Made by a program: the position numbers and the translations under genes. From NCBI GenBank assembly GCA_036785705.1, contig JAWUZG010000032.1:13968001-14032000 (forward strand): a DNA stretch of 64,000 bases, in the 5' to 3' direction. Below the pieces are notes generated by a model. The model was not told the origin of the DNA, did not search any database, and saw nothing but the letters and a program-made list of their open reading frames with translations. This stretch comes from Acanthornis magna (taxonomy: Eukaryota > Chordata > Aves > Passeriformes > Acanthizidae). This document shows positions 63,831-64,000 of the stretch, in pieces. Numbering within the stretch: the stretch's first letter is position 1; the number at the start of each line of letters is the position of its first letter.

Positions 63831-64000
63831 GAAGTGTTTTTATATTAATCTGGGACACAAGGAGAAGCAGAACATCAACACAAGGTCACCAGAGAGTGTG
63901 AGAAATTATTTCTTAAATCCTTCCCAACCCTGACACTTGAAAGTTTAACCTTACAGGTTTCTTTTAAAACATGACAGGACAGCCATTTGAGTTTTGGTTG
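63831..64000. other. Window end, possible further CR1 or unique DNA
   Basis: Similarity to CR1 fades here; the sequence could be more of the same diverged element or unique flank. Confidence 0.35.

Overview
The window is vertebrate, and very probably bird, nuclear DNA. The diagnosis rests on transposable elements. There are five short, mostly 5'-truncated CR1 LINE fragments that still carry the avian 3' terminal octamer pattern (ATTCTATG-like), plus an older, longer CR1. There are also retroviral solo LTRs of types I know only from birds, with ends such as TGTCCTGG...CA and TG...AACCACGACA. I see no Alu, L1 or MIR, no bacterial-style gene packing, no operons, no rRNA or tRNA and no CRISPR array.

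I find no protein-coding gene or coding exon that I can defend. Open reading frames are short, scattered on both strands and mostly start at random ATGs. The longest (about 257, 202 and 182 residues) fall inside LTRs. The window therefore reads as intergenic DNA or part of a very long intron. The first ~140 bases are CpG-rich compared with the rest and could be the edge of a promoter or CpG island lying to the left.

Layout: 1-140 CpG-rich edge. 141-27,759 is mostly unique AT-rich DNA with homopolymer tracts, a short tandem duplication (10.6 kb), a decayed palindromic element (13.3 kb) and candidate regulatory clusters (1.2 and 11.9 kb). 27.8-29.4 kb holds two CR1 fragments flanking a TA/TG microsatellite. 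33.34-34.02 kb is a solo LTR with a 6-bp target duplication. 42.3 kb is a CR1 tail. 45.6-46.1 kb is a pair of CR1 fragments in inverted orientation. 50.2-50.9 kb has a GATA/GT microsatellite and a five-copy 31-bp minisatellite. 51.9-52.3 kb is an ERVL-type solo LTR. 54.2-54.7 kb is a possible further LTR. 54.7-61.5 kb is unique AT-rich DNA. 61.5-63.8 kb is an old antisense CR1 split by a 1.39-kb ERVL-type solo LTR with a perfect 5-bp target duplication.

There are no genes to place in a pathway. The readable story is insertion history: old CR1, then LTR insertions, then recombination to solo LTRs, with local tandem expansion. I did not find a convincing undescribed biological system. The most checkable observations are the dated CR1/LTR nest, the minisatellite, the palindromic element and the candidate conserved non-coding blocks.
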